A stretch of 64,000 nucleotides of DNA from the NCBI GenBank assembly GCA_934476075.1, contig CAKSNH010000014.1, positions 12,691 through 76,690 on the forward strand. Direction: 5' to 3'. The notes below the pieces were generated by a model, which worked only from the letters and a program-made list of their open reading frames with translations, did no database searches and was not told where the DNA came from. Positions 61,343 to 64,000 of this stretch are shown piece after piece. The position numbers and the translations under genes are program-made. How positions within the stretch are numbered: the first letter of the stretch is position 1; the number at the start of each line of letters is the position of its first letter. Source of the DNA: an uncultured Clostridia bacterium. GTDB lineage: Bacteria > Bacillota > Clostridia > UBA1381.

Positions 61343-61624
61343 CTATCTATATATTTCAACCTCATACTTAGAATATATCAAATCAAATGCTAAATTATTT
61401 TTTTCTTTTCTGCCCAAGAAATAAGTTTTAATACTATTATATATCCTGACCAATATAAATAAATACACTATTATTGCTATATAAGAAAAATATTCATTAA
61501 AATCTTTTTTCTTATAATAGATTATTATTCTTAATTCTTGACATAACAAGCAAAACCCTAAAATAGATACCCACTTATACCATCTTCTATCTTTTTTATT
61601 CAATTCCAACACTAACACTCCCAC
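61343..61624 (-). CDS. Small membrane protein, function unknown
   Basis: Up to 93 residues. Two hydrophobic segments (about 19-35 and 45-65) lie between basic stretches (NKKDRRWYKWVS and FLGRKEKNN). The apparent start is GTG (others at 61618 and 61612); no clear ribosome site. No family recognised. Two strong terminators follow it, which suggests real transcription. Confidence 0.5.
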   Translation of the reverse strand: MGVLVLELNKKDRRWYKWVSILGFCLLCQELRIIIYYKKKDFNEYFSYIAIIVYLFILVRIYNSIKTYFLGRKEKNNLAFDLIYSKYEVEIYR

Positions 61625-61720
61625 CCACTACACTTGACATACCTATTTTAAATTTTTTTAAATCATTATCATTATATATGATACATCTTTATGATATTCA
61701 TATTGTCTTCCACCATTTCC

Positions 61721-61747
61721 ATCTGAAGCTTTTAACGCTTCAGATGC
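61721..61747 (+). terminator. Hairpin 3' of the chemoreceptor gene
   Basis: A perfect 10-bp stem CATCTGAAGC/GCTTCAGATG with a 7-base loop, 13 bases after the chemoreceptor stop. A TTTT run follows only on the plus strand; on the minus strand the 3' flank is GAAATGG, so it is an imperfect terminator for that gene. Confidence 0.5.
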
Positions 61748-61759
61748 TTTTATAATAAT

Positions 61760-63796
61760 TCAGAAATTAAATTTGCTTACAAGATCCTTGAGAGTGCCTG
61801 CCTGTCCCGAAAGCTCCGCGGAAATGGCAGCGCTTTCCTCGGCGGTAGAGGAATTGGACTGAACTACGCCTGTTATCTTCGAGATATCATCATCTATCTT
61901 GCTGACCATCTGAGTCTGCTTGTTGCTGGAATCTGCAATAGTCTCAACAATGCTCTTTACCTTGATGATGCAGTCATGCAGCGACGACATTGCATTTGCA
62001 GTTTCGGTAACGACACTTGTTCCCTCGTTTACAGCGTCGGCGGACTGCTCGATAAGCTTTGCAGTGTCGCTTACAGCGTCGGCGGATTTTGTAGCCAGAT
62101 TTCTTACTTCATCTGCAACAACAGCAAAACCCTTTCCTACATCTCCCGCTCTTGCAGCCTCAACGGCGGCATTTAATGCAAGGATATTTGTCTGGAAGGC
62201 GATATCCTCGATCGTCTTGATGATATTGCTGATCTTTGCGGAGGAATTTCCGATATTATCCATTGCGCGTGTAAGCATTTCCATTCTGTTGTTGGTGTCG
62301 CAGACATGGTTATAGGTCTGCATGATAAGCTCCTGAGCATCAAGACAGCTTGCAGAGTTGGCGGAAGCCTGTCCCTCGATCTGATGGATGCTGTTTGCAA
62401 GGGCTTCAATAGAAACCGTCTGCTCGATTGAGGCGTTGGAAAGATAGTTTGAACCGGTCGCCACCTGTCCTGAGCCTGAATGTACCTGCTCAGCGGCAAT
62501 GGAGATGTTCTTCATAAGACTAACAAGGTTTGAGTTTAGGACATTGAGCTTTTCCAAACTTACTGCAAGCACTCCCAGATCGCCGATATAGTATTTCTTG
62601 TTCTGAGAAACGTCAACAATCAAATTGCCCTTGGACATCTCTCCGAGAATTCGGCCGATATCGTCAACGGCATTTTTAAGAGTAATGCTAAGGCTCATAA
62701 CGGCGTCGGATATTTTACCGACCTCGTCCTTTCTGCCTGTGTATTTCTCGGTGATCTTAGCTGCGTCAAGCTCAAGTCTGCCGATACCCTCAATGGCATC
62801 CTTAACCTGAGTAAGCTCGTGTCCCACGCCTCTCATAAAGATAATGGTTATGGAAACCAGAATAACTGTGAACAGCACACATACAAGAGTAACGACAAGC
62901 TGTACTGTTCTTACGGTGCTGAACACCTCGGAATTCTTATCCTTAACGATAAATATCCAGCCTCTGTCCGCAATGTAGTTATATGCCGCAAGATATTCAG
63001 TTCCGTCGGTGTCGGTATAGAAATAGGAGCCTGTGGCATCGGCATTTCCACTGTTTATGAGATCAATTATCCCGAGACAGCCCTTGTCCTCGGAGACTTC
63101 GTTTATTAGGCTGCTGTCGGCATTGTAGATATAGCGGGCATCTGCTGCGTTCAGGAATATGTATTCCTTATTCGGCAGACCGTTTATCTCAAGACCCGTA
63201 ATGGATTCCATAAGCCTGTCGGCATAAACTGCGGAGCCTACTAAGCCGATACATTCATTGTTGTCATAAACGGGATAGTACAAGGACATGACCATTGCCC
63301 CGGAGCCGGCCTTTGACTGCATGATACCTGCATTTGTGACTTCCTTCTTGGATAAAATGTCCTTTTTCATGCTCTCAAGTGCTTCGCCTGTACGAGTGGT
63401 TATGCCGACTACACTTTTATTCGTATGTGCAAGTACCTGCGTTTCAGGGGTGGATATGTAAAGTCCCTCAAAGATACCCTGAACAGCCCCGTATTTCTCG
63501 GTAAATTCCTGAGCCTTTGCTGTTGCTTCGGCGTTATCGGGTGCTTTCAGAAGATTTTTGACCTCCGAGCTGAGCGAAAACTCAACCATTGTCTGTTCCG
63601 CACCGCGCACATAATCCTCTATGATCGCCGCTCTTGAATTAACGGCGTCATACATCTGATTTGTAATATTCTCCTTAACAATGGAAGAAACATTGATTGC
63701 GATAAGCAACAATAAAACGGTCATTCCCACAATAGTTACAATTGCTATGCAGCTGCTGATACGGGCAGCAAGCCGCATATTCTTCCAGAATTTCAT
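61760..63796 (-). CDS. Methyl-accepting chemotaxis protein with Cache sensor
   Basis: 678 residues. TM1 at about 12-35, an extracellular dCache-like domain to about 285 (GLYISTPETQVLAHTN, GRWIF-like DRGWIFIVKD), TM2 at about 290-315, HAMP, and the cytoplasmic signalling hairpin with NILALNAAVEAARAGDVG and GFAVVADEVRNLA. It reports ligands to CheA/CheW. No other chemotaxis or flagellar genes are nearby. Its base composition is clearly richer in G+C than its neighbours, and codons such as GCG, CTC and ATC are common, which suggests recent transfer. AGAGGGG precedes the ATG. Confidence 0.93.
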   Translation of the reverse strand: MKFWKNMRLAARISSCIAIVTIVGMTVLLLLIAINVSSIVKENITNQMYDAVNSRAAIIEDYVRGAEQTMVEFSLSSEVKNLLKAPDNAEATAKAQEFTEKYGAVQGIFEGLYISTPETQVLAHTNKSVVGITTRTGEALESMKKDILSKKEVTNAGIMQSKAGSGAMVMSLYYPVYDNNECIGLVGSAVYADRLMESITGLEINGLPNKEYIFLNAADARYIYNADSSLINEVSEDKGCLGIIDLINSGNADATGSYFYTDTDGTEYLAAYNYIADRGWIFIVKDKNSEVFSTVRTVQLVVTLVCVLFTVILVSITIIFMRGVGHELTQVKDAIEGIGRLELDAAKITEKYTGRKDEVGKISDAVMSLSITLKNAVDDIGRILGEMSKGNLIVDVSQNKKYYIGDLGVLAVSLEKLNVLNSNLVSLMKNISIAAEQVHSGSGQVATGSNYLSNASIEQTVSIEALANSIHQIEGQASANSASCLDAQELIMQTYNHVCDTNNRMEMLTRAMDNIGNSSAKISNIIKTIEDIAFQTNILALNAAVEAARAGDVGKGFAVVADEVRNLATKSADAVSDTAKLIEQSADAVNEGTSVVTETANAMSSLHDCIIKVKSIVETIADSSNKQTQMVSKIDDDISKITGVVQSNSSTAEESAAISAELSGQAGTLKDLVSKFNF

Positions 63797-63864
63797 AATG
63801 CAGCCCCTCTTTTTTGATTAGATTATTTTGACGAGATAATAATAATGCAAAATATATGAAATTA

Positions 63865-63893
63865 ATTATACCACATAACAACGGAATTTGCAA
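63865..63893 (-). promoter_or_regulatory. Promoter of the chemoreceptor gene
   Basis: TTGCAA (63888-63893), 17 bases and TATAAT (63865-63870) on the minus strand, about 70 bases before the ATG. Confidence 0.75.
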
Positions 63894-63951
63894 TGCTTTT
63901 TTTGCAGTTTTTTTATAATAAACTGTAGGTTTACAATAGATGTGTTACATT

Positions 63952-63996
63952 CCGCAATATTTTGTTACGAGATAAACTCATAACAAAATATTACGG
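63952..63996. repeat. Long inverted repeat at the right edge
   Basis: A 12-bp perfect arm AATATTTTGTTA (63956-63967) pairs with TAACAAAATATT (63981-63992), extended inward by GAG/CTC and outward by CCG/CGG across single mismatches. It may be a terminator of a gene beyond the edge or an operator for the chemoreceptor promoter 60 bases away. The remainder of 63894-63951 shows nothing further. Confidence 0.65.
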
Positions 63997-64000
63997 CAAA

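Noticed and set aside
1..64000. CRISPR array, tRNA, rRNA, transposase, prophage or toxin-antitoxin genes
   Set aside because: None was seen: no regular spaced repeats, no CCA-ended cloverleaf, no rRNA signature, no DDE transposase or phage structural genes. The only recombinase is Xer-like and sits in a repair operon.

Overview
The window is 64 kb of AT-rich chromosome from an endospore-forming member of the Clostridia (Bacillota). The evidence is Spo0A, SpoIVB and SpoIIP, the HrcA/CIRCE heat-shock system, MEP-pathway isoprenoid genes, RemA, Asp23/FakA and strong GGAGG ribosome-binding sites. The species cannot be named from this sequence. There are no rRNAs, tRNAs, transposases, prophage genes or CRISPR arrays. 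Almost all of it is housekeeping DNA, mostly on the minus strand.

Layout, left to right. 1-2.1 kb: a secreted RCC1-repeat protein cut by the window edge, then a 6S RNA gene. 2.1-10.7 kb: one long minus-strand run, hrcA-grpE-dnaK-dnaJ, followed closely by a HisD-family and a HisB-family gene with altered active-site residues, a HAD phosphatase and a lone class I fumarase beta subunit. 10.8-21.5 kb: hemW, an Asp-rich zinc-ribbon protein, efp-pepP-aroQ, then ispG-rseP-dxr-cdsA-uppS (isoprenoid precursors, undecaprenyl carrier and phospholipid) and frr-pyrH. 21.6-34 kb: an SDR sugar dehydrogenase, a VOC protein, recG, fakA-asp23, and a DNA-repair group of SbcC/YhaN-like, SbcD-like, tyrosine recombinase and PcrA. 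34-37 kb, plus strand: spoIVB and spo0A, then a small membrane protein. 37-43.8 kb: a glyoxalase, two Rrf2 regulators, endonuclease IV, aroK-aroE, a YqeG phosphatase, an ADP-ribose pyrophosphatase and O-acetylhomoserine sulfhydrylase. 43.8-53 kb: rlmN-rsmB-yugP-fmt-def-priA and rpoZ-gmk-remA-yicC. 53-64 kb: serA-serC, a split TSUP transporter, a DNA glycosylase, a polysaccharide deacetylase fusion, an RluA enzyme, spoIIP and a chemoreceptor of different base composition.

The least ordinary items are four. (1) An approximately 103-bp three-hairpin element occurs four times, always just 3' of a gene, in sense orientation, ending in an intrinsic-terminator-like hairpin. (2) The HisD-like/HisB-like/HAD/fumarase-beta block is attached to the heat-shock operon, and both His-family proteins have lost canonical residues. 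(3) A 16-codon leader ORF ending in Met-Cys-Phe lies between a consensus promoter and the O-acetylhomoserine sulfhydrylase gene, next to an Rrf2 regulator. (4) An intrinsic terminator lies between the promoter and the start codon of pyrH.

All calls come from reading the sequence and recalled family motifs; no database search was run. Several starts were moved from the longest open frame to an internal ATG where a Shine-Dalgarno sequence and family length support it.
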